Positions 36,689 through 44,414 of a stretch of DNA of 64,000 bases are shown in pieces. Origin of the DNA: Prevotella sp. UBA2850 (GTDB taxonomy: Bacteria; Bacteroidota; Bacteroidia; Bacteroidales; Bacteroidaceae); NCBI GenBank assembly GCA_002350805.1, contig DEFO01000015.1:43578-107577 (forward strand), read 5' to 3'. Made by a program: the position numbers and the translations under genes. The notes under the pieces were generated by a model. The model did no database searches. It was not told the DNA's origin and was given only the letters and a program-made list of their open reading frames with translations. Position 1 is the stretch's first letter. Every line of letters begins with the position of its first letter.

Positions 36689-37729
36689 ATGATGATAAAG
36701 ACAAATATCCTGCATAGCATCGGCGGCAAAAAGGCATGGACGGCCCTGCTGGTCGTTTTGCCTTTGTGTCTCTTCCTCGCCTCATGTGTCGACGAAGATG
36801 AGTATGCCGACAATCCGAAAGGCAATCTCGAGGCGCTCTGGCACATCATGGACGAGCACTACTGCTTCTTCGGCGAGAAGAACATCGACTGGAATGCCAT
36901 CTATGAGAAATACCGGGTGCGTGTAGACGACGGCATGACCGAACTGCAGCTCTTCGAGGTGCTGAGCAGCATGCTGGGCGAGCTGCGCGACGGACACGTG
37001 AACCTCTACACCTCGTTCGACTACGGCCGCAACTGGAGCTGGCACGAGGACTATCCCTCCAACTTCAGCGACACATTGCAGCGACGCTACCTGGGCACCG
37101 ACTATAAGATAGCCACAGGCATGCGATACCGCATCCTGGACGACAACGTCGGCTACATCTACCTCGGCAGCTTCTCGGGAACCATGGGCGCGGGCAATCT
37201 GGACGATATCATGTCGTACTTCCTGACCTGCAACGGACTGATTCTCGATATCCGCGACAACAGCGGCGGACTGGTTACCTCGGCAGAGGAACTGGCGGCC
37301 CGCTTCACCAACACCGAGATTCCCGTGGGATACTTGCAGCACAAGACTGGCAAGGGCCATAACGACTTCTCCGACATGGAGGAACAACGGCTGAAGCCCT
37401 CGAAGGGCATCCGATGGCAGAAACGGGTGATGCTGCTCACCAACCGCCAGGTGTTCAGTGCTGCCAACGAGTTTGTGAAGTATATGAAGCAGTGTCCCAA
37501 CGTCACCGTGGTGGGCGACCATACGGGTGGCGGAGCCGGACTTCCCTTCTCGAGTTCGCTGCCCAACGGCTGGGGGGTGCGCTTCTCTGCCTGCCCGATG
37601 TACGACGTAAACAAACAAAGCACCGAGCATGGCATCGCCCCCGACGTGAATGTGCAGCTCTCGCCGGATGACCTGCAGAAAGGCGAAGACACCATCATCG
37701 AGACGGCACGGCGCCTGTTGCGCGAGTGA
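36689..37729 (+). CDS. S41-family (C-terminal-processing-like) peptidase, lipoprotein
   Basis: A 346-residue product from the ATG at 36689; a GTG at 36641 is in frame but would put 16 polar residues ahead of the signal peptide. Lipobox LASC (Cys33) is followed by VDEDEYAD, an acidic stretch suited to surface export. The S41 core has LILDIRDNSGGLVTSAEELA and the nucleophile Ser257 in QVFSAANEF. The N-terminal helical part (45-120) resembles that of tricorn-type S41 peptidases. No clear PDZ domain is seen, although about 120-175 could be a short one. Substrate unknown. It lies 67 nt downstream of the DUF3316 gene, so likely on the same transcript. Confidence 0.86.
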   Translation: MMIKTNILHSIGGKKAWTALLVVLPLCLFLASCVDEDEYADNPKGNLEALWHIMDEHYCFFGEKNIDWNAIYEKYRVRVDDGMTELQLFEVLSSMLGELRDGHVNLYTSFDYGRNWSWHEDYPSNFSDTLQRRYLGTDYKIATGMRYRILDDNVGYIYLGSFSGTMGAGNLDDIMSYFLTCNGLILDIRDNSGGLVTSAEELAARFTNTEIPVGYLQHKTGKGHNDFSDMEEQRLKPSKGIRWQKRVMLLTNRQVFSAANEFVKYMKQCPNVTVVGDHTGGGAGLPFSSSLPNGWGVRFSACPMYDVNKQSTEHGIAPDVNVQLSPDDLQKGEDTIIETARRLLRE

Positions 37730-37777
37730 TAGACGCTAGTTGATTCGCATTGGCTCACGGCACTCGCTAGCTTCATC

Positions 37778-38599
37778 ATGGCCTCAAAAAGTATCATAAT
37801 AGAACAACAACCTCTCCCCATGATAAAAATAGAAAACCTCTCCATCGGATACCTCCAGAAGAACCACACCAAGGTTGTGGCATCGGACTTCAACGCAACC
37901 TTGAATGGCGGCGAGCTGACCTGTCTGATAGGTGCCAACGGAGTGGGTAAATCGACACTGCTACGCACACTCTCTGCCTTTCAGCCACCATTGGCCGGCC
38001 ACATTTATGTCAATGACAAGGAACTGAGCCGCTATACCGACAAAGAACTGGCGCGCATCATCGGGGTGGTGCTGACCAAACGGCCGCATATCGCCAACAT
38101 GACCGTCACAGAGATGATCGGTCTGGGGCGCAGTCCATACACAGGGTTTTGGGGAACACTGGACAGCGAGGACACAAAGATTGTCAACGAGGCCATCCAG
38201 CTCGTGGGCATCGAAGACCTGGCCGACCGGATGATTCAGACACTGAGCGACGGCGAGAAGCAGAAGGTGATGATTGCCAAGGCATTGGCGCAACAGACTC
38301 CCGTCATCTATCTCGACGAGCCGACAGCCTTTCTCGACTTTCCCAGCAAGGTGGAGATGATGCAGCTGCTGCTACGCCTCAGTCGCGAAACGGGCAAAAC
38401 CATCTTCCTCTCCACCCACGACCTGGAACTGGCGCTGCAGATTGCCGACCGCCTATGGCTCATGGACCGGACAGAAGGACTGACCGTCGGCACCCCACGC
38501 GAACTGGCCGACAGCGGTCATCTGGGCCGTTATATCGAGCGAAAGAAAGGCATTCGCTTTGATGCAGAGAATCTGGTCATTCACATCAAGAAAGACTGA
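37778..38599 (+). CDS. FepC/BtuD-type ABC transporter ATPase, orphan
   Basis: A 273-residue ATPase (or 259 from the in-frame ATG at 37820, MIKIENLSIGY, which is the usual family start). Walker A is GANGVGKST, the signature LSDGEKQKV, Walker B VIYLDEPTAFLD, and the H-loop STHDLELA. The sequence is closest in style to ATPases that drive import of iron siderophores, haem or vitamin B12. The matching BtuC/FecD-type permease and binding protein are not beside it in this window, so it must work with products of unlinked genes. The two tRNA genes follow. Confidence 0.87.
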   Translation: MASKSIIIEQQPLPMIKIENLSIGYLQKNHTKVVASDFNATLNGGELTCLIGANGVGKSTLLRTLSAFQPPLAGHIYVNDKELSRYTDKELARIIGVVLTKRPHIANMTVTEMIGLGRSPYTGFWGTLDSEDTKIVNEAIQLVGIEDLADRMIQTLSDGEKQKVMIAKALAQQTPVIYLDEPTAFLDFPSKVEMMQLLLRLSRETGKTIFLSTHDLELALQIADRLWLMDRTEGLTVGTPRELADSGHLGRYIERKKGIRFDAENLVIHIKKD

Positions 38600-38690
38600 A
38601 AAATCGGAGAAAAACCAACAAAATTGAAAAAAATACGCTGAAAAACGAAAAATTCTCAACTCTCTGTTCTGAATTCTCAATTTATTTGCG

Positions 38691-38698
38691 TATCTTTG
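38691..38698 (+). promoter_or_regulatory. -7 promoter box of the tRNA-Leu/tRNA-Val pair
   Basis: TATCTTTG lies 21 nt before the first tRNA, the right distance for a short stable-RNA leader. Confidence 0.6.
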
Positions 38699-38719
38699 CA
38701 CCCGTCTTACAAAGGACAA

Positions 38720-38801
38720 GCGCCTGTGGCGGAATTGGTAGACGCGCTAGACTTAGGATCTAGTATCTCACGATGTGCAGGTTCGAGTCCTGTCAGGCGC
38801 A
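38720..38801 (+). tRNA. tRNA-Leu (TAG)
   Basis: An 82-nt cloverleaf with acceptor GCGCCTG/CAGGCGC and discriminator A. The D-arm is GCGGAATTGGTAGACGC, the anticodon loop CTTAGGA gives TAG, there is a class II variable arm, and the T-arm loop is TTCGAGT. CCA is not encoded. Confidence 0.95.
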
Positions 38802-38810
38802 CGCAAAAAA

Positions 38811-38884
38811 GTCGGCATAGCTCAGTTGGTTAGAGTATCACCTTGACATGGTGGGGGTCCTTGGTCCGAATCCAAGTGTCGACA
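38811..38884 (+). tRNA. tRNA-Val (GAC) with C at position 55
   Basis: A 74-nt cloverleaf with acceptor GTCGGCA/TGTCGAC (one G-T pair) and discriminator A. The anticodon loop TTGACAT gives GAC. The T-arm is CTTGG-TCCGAAT-CCAAG, so position 55 is C in place of the nearly invariant T (pseudouridine). CCA is not encoded. It lies 9 nt after tRNA-Leu, in the same transcript. Confidence 0.92.
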
Positions 38885-38890
38885 CAAGAG

Positions 38891-38924
38891 ATAAGTGACT
38901 GGTTTTCCAGTCACTTATTTTTTT
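38891..38924 (+). terminator. Terminator of the tRNA pair
   Basis: A perfect 12-bp stem, ATAAGTGACTGG with CCAGTCACTTAT, and a TTTT loop, followed by seven T. It begins 6 nt after the tRNA-Val gene. Confidence 0.93.
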
Positions 38925-39011
38925 GCTTAACCTAAACCCTTCAATTCGCTACGTCTTTGCTACACTATATTTGCAACATAAGGAAAAAAACTATCATTGT
39001 GTGGCTGGACA

Positions 39012-39050
39012 CAAAACAAAATGCGCAGGGAGATGATCTCTCTCTGCGCA
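39012..39050 (-). terminator. Probable terminator of asd
   Basis: On the minus strand, TGCGCAG/CTGCGCA arms with an inner GAGAGAT/ATCTCC extension are followed by TTTTGTTTTG. It lies about 100 nt after the asd stop. Confidence 0.7.
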
Positions 39051-39151
39051 CTTTATGATCGTTTTTATAAATGTCTATAAATGTCTCTTTGTCAAAGAAA
39101 AGCCCTCTTTGTTGTTGTGTCACAAACTTCTCTTTGCAAAGAACGCTCTGT

Positions 39152-40162
39152 CTAGAATTTCTCCTTGGTGATGAGATACTCAGCAATCTGCACAGCATTC
39201 AGGGCTGCTCCCTTGCGTATCTGGTCGCCACTGAGCCAGAAGGTAAGACCATTCTCGTCGCTCAAGTCTTTGCGCACACGCCCCACGAAGATGTCGTCCT
39301 TGCCGGCAGTCTCGAGCGGCATGGGATAAAGCAGGTTGGCAGGGTCGTCAACCAGTGTGCAGCCTGGTGCTGCAGCGATGGCCTGCTGAGCCTCCTCCAC
39401 ACTGATGGGACGCTCAGTCTCAATCCACACCGACTCAGAGTGAGAGCGCAACGAACTGACACGCACACACATAGCCGAGCACTTTGCATCGGTGTGCATA
39501 ATCTTACGCGTCTCGTTATACATCTTCATCTCTTCCTTGGTATAACCGTTGGGCTGGAACACGTCTATCTGAGGAATCACGTTATAGGCCAGCTGATGAG
39601 GGAATTTCTTGATGGTCTTCACCTCTCCCTCCTCAACAATCTCCTTGTATTGCTGCTCCAACTCGGCCATAGCAGCGGCACCGGCACCACTGGCACTCTG
39701 ATACGAGCTGACATGGATGCGCTTGATGTGCGACAAGTTCTCCAGCGGCTGCAACACCACAACCATCATGATGGTCGTGCAGTTGGGGTTGGCAATGATG
39801 CCGCGCGGACGGTTCAGCGCATCCTCGGCATTGCACTCGGGCACCACCAAGGGCACATCGTCGTCCATACGGAAAGCACTGGAATTGTCGATCATCACGG
39901 CTCCGTATTTCGTAATTGTCTCGGCAAACTCTTTCGAGGTTCCGGCACCGGCACTCGTGAACACGATATCAACATCCTTGAAATCGTCGTTGTGCTGCAA
40001 CAGTTTCACCTCGTGCTCCTTGCCTTTGAAGATGTATTTTCGGCCGGCACTACGCTCGCTGCCAAACAATACCAACTCATCCATCGGGAAGTTTCTCTCT
40101 GCCAGAATACGCAGGAACTCCTGTCCTACGGCTCCGCTTGCTCCAACAATTGCTACTTTCAT
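39152..40162 (-). CDS. asd: Aspartate-semialdehyde dehydrogenase
   Basis: A 336-residue NADPH-dependent enzyme that converts aspartyl phosphate to aspartate semialdehyde, the branch point to lysine/diaminopimelate, threonine and methionine. The N-terminal Rossmann motif is GASGAVGQEF (7-16). The nucleophile is Cys128 in NPNCTT. The conserved SYQSASGAG segment is at about 161-169, and the catalytic His lies in the LRSHSESVW segment. Length is normal. It is monocistronic: own promoter at 40202, terminator near 39030. Confidence 0.96.
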   Translation of the reverse strand: MKVAIVGASGAVGQEFLRILAERNFPMDELVLFGSERSAGRKYIFKGKEHEVKLLQHNDDFKDVDIVFTSAGAGTSKEFAETITKYGAVMIDNSSAFRMDDDVPLVVPECNAEDALNRPRGIIANPNCTTIMMVVVLQPLENLSHIKRIHVSSYQSASGAGAAAMAELEQQYKEIVEEGEVKTIKKFPHQLAYNVIPQIDVFQPNGYTKEEMKMYNETRKIMHTDAKCSAMCVRVSSLRSHSESVWIETERPISVEEAQQAIAAAPGCTLVDDPANLLYPMPLETAGKDDIFVGRVRKDLSDENGLTFWLSGDQIRKGAALNAVQIAEYLITKEKF

Positions 40163-40201
40163 TTTACCTTAAATTTTTGATGTTCAGTTAAAAATCGTTT
40201 G

Positions 40202-40219
40202 CAAAAATACATAAAAATA
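40202..40219 (-). promoter_or_regulatory. Probable promoter of asd
   Basis: On the minus strand it reads TATTTTTATGTATTTTTG, with a TAnnTTTG box at its end, 40 nt before the asd ATG. The same 18 nt precede the GH28-like gene at 4677-4694. Confidence 0.55.
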
Positions 40220-40371
40220 TTGAATTACATGCCTGTTGCACGAAGAAAATGCTTTTTATGGAGTGGAAAGACGTCATACGGGGGGATGACAATAGAAAAG
40301 AAACCGCCGCTTTTTATCCCCATTCTGAAAAATAATCTGCCCATTCAGTGCCATCCGTGCCTATTTTTTAT

Positions 40372-40379
40372 TAACTTTG
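40372..40379 (+). promoter_or_regulatory. -7 promoter box of the antiporter gene
   Basis: TAACTTTG ends 8 nt before the ATG at 40388, which predicts an mRNA with at most a few nt of leader. Confidence 0.55.
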
Positions 40380-40387
40380 CACTCAGA

Positions 40388-42523
40388 ATGTTGAACATTG
40401 CGCATTATTTCCCCATCACAGACCCGACACTGATTTTCTTTGTCGTGCTCTGCATCATTTTGTTTGCCCCCATCATCATGGGCAAGCTGCGCATTCCGCA
40501 CATCATCGGCATGGTGCTGGCGGGTGTGCTCGTGGGGCAATATGGCCTCAACATTCTGGAGCGTGACTCGTCGTTCGAGCTTTTCGGGCGTGTGGGACTG
40601 TACTACATCATGTTCCTGGCCGGACTGGAGATGGACATGGAGGGTGTGAAGAAAAACAAGGCTCGTTTCCTGATTTTCGGTTTTCTCACCTTCATGGTGC
40701 CGCTTGTCCTGACGTATTTCGGCTCCATCTACCTGCTCCACTATTCGCCCACGGCGTCCTTCCTGCTGGGAACCATCATGGCTTCGAACACGCTCATCGC
40801 CTACCCCATCGTCGGGCGCTATGGACTGCAGCGCAACCGCAGCGTGACGCTGAGCGTTGGCTCGTCGATGATCTGTCTGTTCATGGCCCTGCTCACCCTG
40901 GCCATCATCGCAGCCTCGTTCAACAACACCGACTCTGTGGGGTCGTCGGTGGTCTATTGGGTGCTGTTTGTACTGAAACTATCGGTGTTCCTGGTGGGTG
41001 TCACCCTGCTCATTCCACGACTGGCACGCTGGTTCCTGCGCCGTTATTCCGATGCCGTCATGCAGTTCATCTTCGTCATGGCCGTGCTGTTCCTCAGCGC
41101 TGCCTGCTCAGAGGCCGTCGGACTGGAGGGTATCTTCGGCGCATTCGTCTCCGGACTGATTCTCAACCGGTATATTCCTCATGTGTCGGCGCTGATGAAC
41201 CGCATCGAGTTTATTGGCAATGCGCTGTTCATCCCTTATTTCCTGATTGGCGTGGGCATGCTCATTAATGTGCGGACGATGTTCGCGGGCGGCAATGTGC
41301 TGTGGGTCGTATTCCTCATCGCTTTCTTCGGAACCTTCGGAAAGGCCGTGGCTGCCTACCTCTCCAGCTTGTTGTTCAAAATGCCCAAGTCGGCAGGCAA
41401 CATGATGTTCGGTCTCACATCGGCCCACGCTGCTGGCGCCATCGCCATGATCATGGTAGGCATGCGACTGGAAGTGGCACCAGGAGTCTATCTGGTGAAC
41501 GACGACATGCTCAACGGTGTGGTGATGATGATTCTCGTCACCTGTGTCATCAGTACACTCATGACCGACCACGCTGCCAAGCAGATCATCCTCGAAGAGA
41601 AGAACTACCTGAAAGAAGAGTCGAAACTGGCCGACGACGAGAAGATCTTCCTCTGCGTGAAGTATCCCGAGATAGCCCCGCAGTTGCTCGAGATGGCCAT
41701 CATGGTGCGCAACCGCAAGCTGAACCGCGGACTGGTGGCCCTCAATGTCGTCTACGACGACGCCAGCGCCGACTACAACCGGCAGAAAGGTCAGCAGCTG
41801 CTGGAACAACTGCAACGGCAGGCATCAGCCTCTGACGTGAAGATACAGACGCAGGTGCGGCTGGCATCCAACATTGCCAACGGCATCAAACATGCCTTCC
41901 GCGAGTTTGCCGCCTCAGAGATCATCATGGGCATGCACGTGCATACCGATGTGTCGCCCAAGTTCTGGGGTGAGTTCATTCAGAGCCTCTACAACGGACT
42001 GAACCGTCAGATCTTCCTCATCCGCTTCATGCAGCCGCTCAACACCCTGCGCCGCATCCAGGTCGTCGTGCCCTCCAGGGCTGAGTTCGAGCCCGGATTC
42101 TACAGATGGCTGGAACGGCTGGCACGCATGGCGGGCAACCTGGAGTGCCGCATACAGTTCCACGGACGCAACGAGTCGCTTGAACTCATCAAGCAATACA
42201 TCCAGAACCGCCATCCCAACGTGCGTGGCGAATACACCTACATGCCTCATTGGAACGAGCTGCCGCGACTGGCCTCCACCATCAGCGAAGATCACATGTT
42301 CGTGGTAGTAACAGCGCGTAAAGGCACTATCTCCTATAAGAATGCCATGGAACGGCTGCCCAACGAGCTCACACGCCACTTCTCCGGCAAGAACCTCATG
42401 ATAGTCTTCCCCGACCAATATGGCGACTCTAAAGACAGCATGACCTTCACCGAGACCCAGCACCAGGAGGAAACCAGCATCTACGAGACGCTGCTGCGCT
42501 ATCTGCAGCGAAGAAAACGCTGA
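40388..42523 (+). CDS. CPA2-type cation/proton antiporter with cytosolic C-terminal domain
   Basis: A 711-residue protein from the ATG at 40388 (MLNIAHYFPITDP); a longer in-frame opening from 40199 lies upstream of the promoter and is rejected. Residues 10-395 contain about twelve hydrophobic helices of the Na+/H+ exchanger family, with characteristic segments such as GLEMDMEGVKK and EGIFGAFVSGLILNR. The remaining 300 residues are soluble and resemble two universal-stress-protein-like halves (around 435-580 and 590-705), a common regulatory tail of bacterial CPA2 exchangers. It would exchange Na+ or K+ for H+ at the inner membrane. The ion cannot be read from sequence. Confidence 0.88.
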   Translation: MLNIAHYFPITDPTLIFFVVLCIILFAPIIMGKLRIPHIIGMVLAGVLVGQYGLNILERDSSFELFGRVGLYYIMFLAGLEMDMEGVKKNKARFLIFGFLTFMVPLVLTYFGSIYLLHYSPTASFLLGTIMASNTLIAYPIVGRYGLQRNRSVTLSVGSSMICLFMALLTLAIIAASFNNTDSVGSSVVYWVLFVLKLSVFLVGVTLLIPRLARWFLRRYSDAVMQFIFVMAVLFLSAACSEAVGLEGIFGAFVSGLILNRYIPHVSALMNRIEFIGNALFIPYFLIGVGMLINVRTMFAGGNVLWVVFLIAFFGTFGKAVAAYLSSLLFKMPKSAGNMMFGLTSAHAAGAIAMIMVGMRLEVAPGVYLVNDDMLNGVVMMILVTCVISTLMTDHAAKQIILEEKNYLKEESKLADDEKIFLCVKYPEIAPQLLEMAIMVRNRKLNRGLVALNVVYDDASADYNRQKGQQLLEQLQRQASASDVKIQTQVRLASNIANGIKHAFREFAASEIIMGMHVHTDVSPKFWGEFIQSLYNGLNRQIFLIRFMQPLNTLRRIQVVVPSRAEFEPGFYRWLERLARMAGNLECRIQFHGRNESLELIKQYIQNRHPNVRGEYTYMPHWNELPRLASTISEDHMFVVVTARKGTISYKNAMERLPNELTRHFSGKNLMIVFPDQYGDSKDSMTFTETQHQEETSIYETLLRYLQRRKR

Positions 42524-42583
42524 CCACTCCCCCACCCTCCTGTTCAACTCTATTAAAACTCATTCACCCCCTCACACATTCTC

Positions 42584-43351
42584 ATGATCACAATCTCAAA
42601 CATCACCAAAAGCTTCGGCTCACTGAAAGTACTGAAAGGCATCGATCTGCATATCGCCAAAGGCGAAATCGTTAGCATTGTCGGACCCAGCGGCGCCGGA
42701 AAAACCACATTGCTGCAAATCATCGGCACCCTCGACCGACCCGACAGCGGAACGGTCTGTGTCGACGGCATCGACACCACCACCCTTTCGCAGAAGGAAC
42801 TTTCCCACTTCCGCAACCGCCATCTGGGCTTTGTCTTCCAGTTCCACCAGCTGTTGCCTGAGTTCACAGCCATCGAGAACATCATGATTCCTGCCTACAT
42901 TGCGGGCACATCCCACAGTGAAGCCCAAAAGCGTGCCGAGGAACTGTTGCAGTTCATGAAGCTCACCGACCGCGCCCATCACAAGCCCAATGAACTTTCC
43001 GGCGGTGAGAAACAGCGTGTGGCAGTGGCACGTGCCCTCATCAACAATCCCGCCGTCATCCTGGCCGACGAGCCATCGGGCAGTTTGGACAGTAAGAACA
43101 AAGAAGAACTCCATCAGCTCTTCTTCGACCTGCGCGACCGTTTCGGACAAACCTTTGTCATCGTCACCCACGACGAGACATTAGCCTCCATCACCGACCG
43201 CACCATCCACATGCGCGACGGACTGCTGGTAGATGCAGAGATCATGAAGGAAGAGGATAAAATGGAAACGAAAGGTGATAAAGAATTGAAAACGGAAGAT
43301 TCAGAACCGAATACAGATTTAGAAGAACTGAAAACGGAAGATCATGATTAA
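42584..43351 (+). CDS. LolD/MacB-like ABC transporter ATPase with charged C-terminal tail
   Basis: A 255-residue ATPase: Walker A GPSGAGKTT (about 35-43), signature LSGGEKQRV, Walker B VILADEPSGSLD, H-loop VTHDETLAS. The LolD/MacB/FtsE group works with FtsX-like permeases in lipoprotein release or efflux. No such permease is adjacent. The last 35 residues are an acidic, lysine-rich tail with ELKTED appearing twice, which is beyond the normal LolD length of about 225. The stop overlaps the ATG of the CvfB-like gene by 8 nt, so the two are probably coupled. Exact partner unknown. Confidence 0.85.
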   Translation: MITISNITKSFGSLKVLKGIDLHIAKGEIVSIVGPSGAGKTTLLQIIGTLDRPDSGTVCVDGIDTTTLSQKELSHFRNRHLGFVFQFHQLLPEFTAIENIMIPAYIAGTSHSEAQKRAEELLQFMKLTDRAHHKPNELSGGEKQRVAVARALINNPAVILADEPSGSLDSKNKEELHQLFFDLRDRFGQTFVIVTHDETLASITDRTIHMRDGLLVDAEIMKEEDKMETKGDKELKTEDSEPNTDLEELKTEDHD

Positions 43352-43976
43352 GCTTGGGGATTACAACAAATTGAAGGTCGTTAAAAGCGTTGACTTTGGC
43401 CTTTATCTAGACGGTGGCGAAGAAGGTGAGATCCTGCTGCCCGCACGTTATGTGCCCGAAGGAACTACCATAGGTCAGGAACTGGAAGTGTTTCTGTATC
43501 TCGACCAGGACGAACGTCTTGTGGCCACCACTGAGCGCCCGCTGGCCAAAGTCGGCGAGTTTGCATGGCTCGAGTGCGCATGGACCAACCAATATGGTGC
43601 TTTCCTGAAGTGGGGACTCATGAAAGACCTTTTCTGCCCGTTCCGTGAGCAAAAACAACGCATGGAACGCGGAAAAAGCTATTATGTGTATGTCATGGAA
43701 GACGAGCAGACCCACCGGCTCATGGCAACAGCAAAAGTAGAACGCTATCAAAAGCAAAGCGGTCGTCAGCTGACGCTCGACTTTGCCGAAGTACTCCTTC
43801 ATTATCTCGAATCCCACGACGGCTATTGTCCTTTAGGCGACAAAAGCGATGCTGCCGACATCATGCAGCAGTTCACAGTCAGCAAGAAAGTCTACAAACG
43901 CGCCGTCGGCGACCTCTACCGCCGTCGCCTCATCACCATCCACGACGATGGCATCCACCTCATTGTGAGTGATTAA
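43344..43976 (+). CDS. CvfB-like S1-domain RNA-binding protein, short form
   Basis: A 210-residue protein. The first 60 residues (VVKSVDFGLYLDGGEEGEIL) are an S1-like domain, about 65-130 a second OB domain (WTNQYGAFLKWGL), and about 145-208 a winged-helix C-terminus (VSKKVYKRAVGDLYRRRLI). CvfB/YitL proteins are normally about 280 residues with a third S1 domain before the winged helix. Here the chain passes directly from the second OB domain to the winged helix, so about 65 residues seem to be missing, with no frameshift visible. CvfB affects virulence-gene expression in Gram-positives; the role here is unknown. It overlaps the LolD-like gene. Confidence 0.8.
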   Translation: MIKLGDYNKLKVVKSVDFGLYLDGGEEGEILLPARYVPEGTTIGQELEVFLYLDQDERLVATTERPLAKVGEFAWLECAWTNQYGAFLKWGLMKDLFCPFREQKQRMERGKSYYVYVMEDEQTHRLMATAKVERYQKQSGRQLTLDFAEVLLHYLESHDGYCPLGDKSDAADIMQQFTVSKKVYKRAVGDLYRRRLITIHDDGIHLIVSD

Positions 43977-44041
43977 AACCAAGATGTGTCTGCGTATAGG
44001 CATGTCCCATGCTAGTCTCAATGGCAACACATTCAAACGAT

Positions 44042-44078
44042 AAAAAAAAGCGCACTCCTAATATGAAGTGCACTTTTT
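44042..44078. terminator. Bidirectional terminator
   Basis: An AAAAAGCGCACT/AGTGCACTTTTT stem with one mismatch has A- and T-runs on its two sides. It can end the CvfB-like transcript (plus) and the transcript of the 62-residue ORF (minus). Confidence 0.8.
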
Positions 44079-44163
44079 TCGCTGTAACATTTTTGACTTT
44101 CCATTCTCACGAACTGAGTCAAATAATTATAAAAAATTGAACTAAATGAAATCAATCTGTATA

Positions 44164-44197
44164 TTGGTGCCCGCTTGGTTGTTATAGCGAGCACCAA
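44164..44197 (-). other. Strong hairpin after the 62-residue ORF
   Basis: Arms 44164-44175 and 44186-44197 form a 12-bp stem with one mismatch, 19 nt beyond the ORF stop on the minus strand. There is no T-run, so it may protect the RNA 3' end rather than terminate. Confidence 0.65.
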
Positions 44198-44216
44198 CTA
44201 TTAACAATGGAGTGAT

Positions 44217-44405
44217 TTATTGCCACATCGGCTCATCCCAAAGAGAGCCTGTTTCTGCAGTATTATCTTCATCCTCTGCCGACTCATCGAAGAAACCTCT
44301 TTTAGAGAAATCATCGCCTTCCTGAGAAGCAGGTACAATCACATCCATAAGATCGTCACCTAATGCAACTAACAAGATGCTTGGTGCCACATAAATTTTT
44401 TTCAT
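44217..44405 (-). CDS. Small protein of 62 residues, unknown
   Basis: I do not recognise a named family. The ORF has a GGAAAG ribosome binding site 5 nt before its ATG and starts 9 nt after the stop of the 1569-residue surface protein, so it is very probably a real gene on the same transcript. The N-terminus (MKKIYVAPSILLVALGDDL) is mildly hydrophobic but lacks a proper signal peptide. The rest is strongly acidic (DESAEDEDN) and ends in LWDEPMWQ. Short ORFs starting MKKxYxxP beside large secreted proteins are, in my recollection, common in Bacteroidales, and their role is not known to me. Possibilities are a chaperone-like escort, a peptide precursor or a regulator. Confidence 0.65.
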   Translation of the reverse strand: MKKIYVAPSILLVALGDDLMDVIVPASQEGDDFSKRGFFDESAEDEDNTAETGSLWDEPMWQ

Positions 44406-44414
44406 TGCTCTTTC

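Noticed and set aside
40199..40387. 63-residue N-terminal extension of the antiporter
   Set aside because: It lies upstream of the probable promoter at 40372 and lacks similarity to antiporter N-termini; the family start fits MLNIAHYF.
44217..44405. Toxin-antitoxin pair or classic bacteriocin
   Set aside because: There is no second small gene, no double-glycine leader and no export or modification gene beside it.
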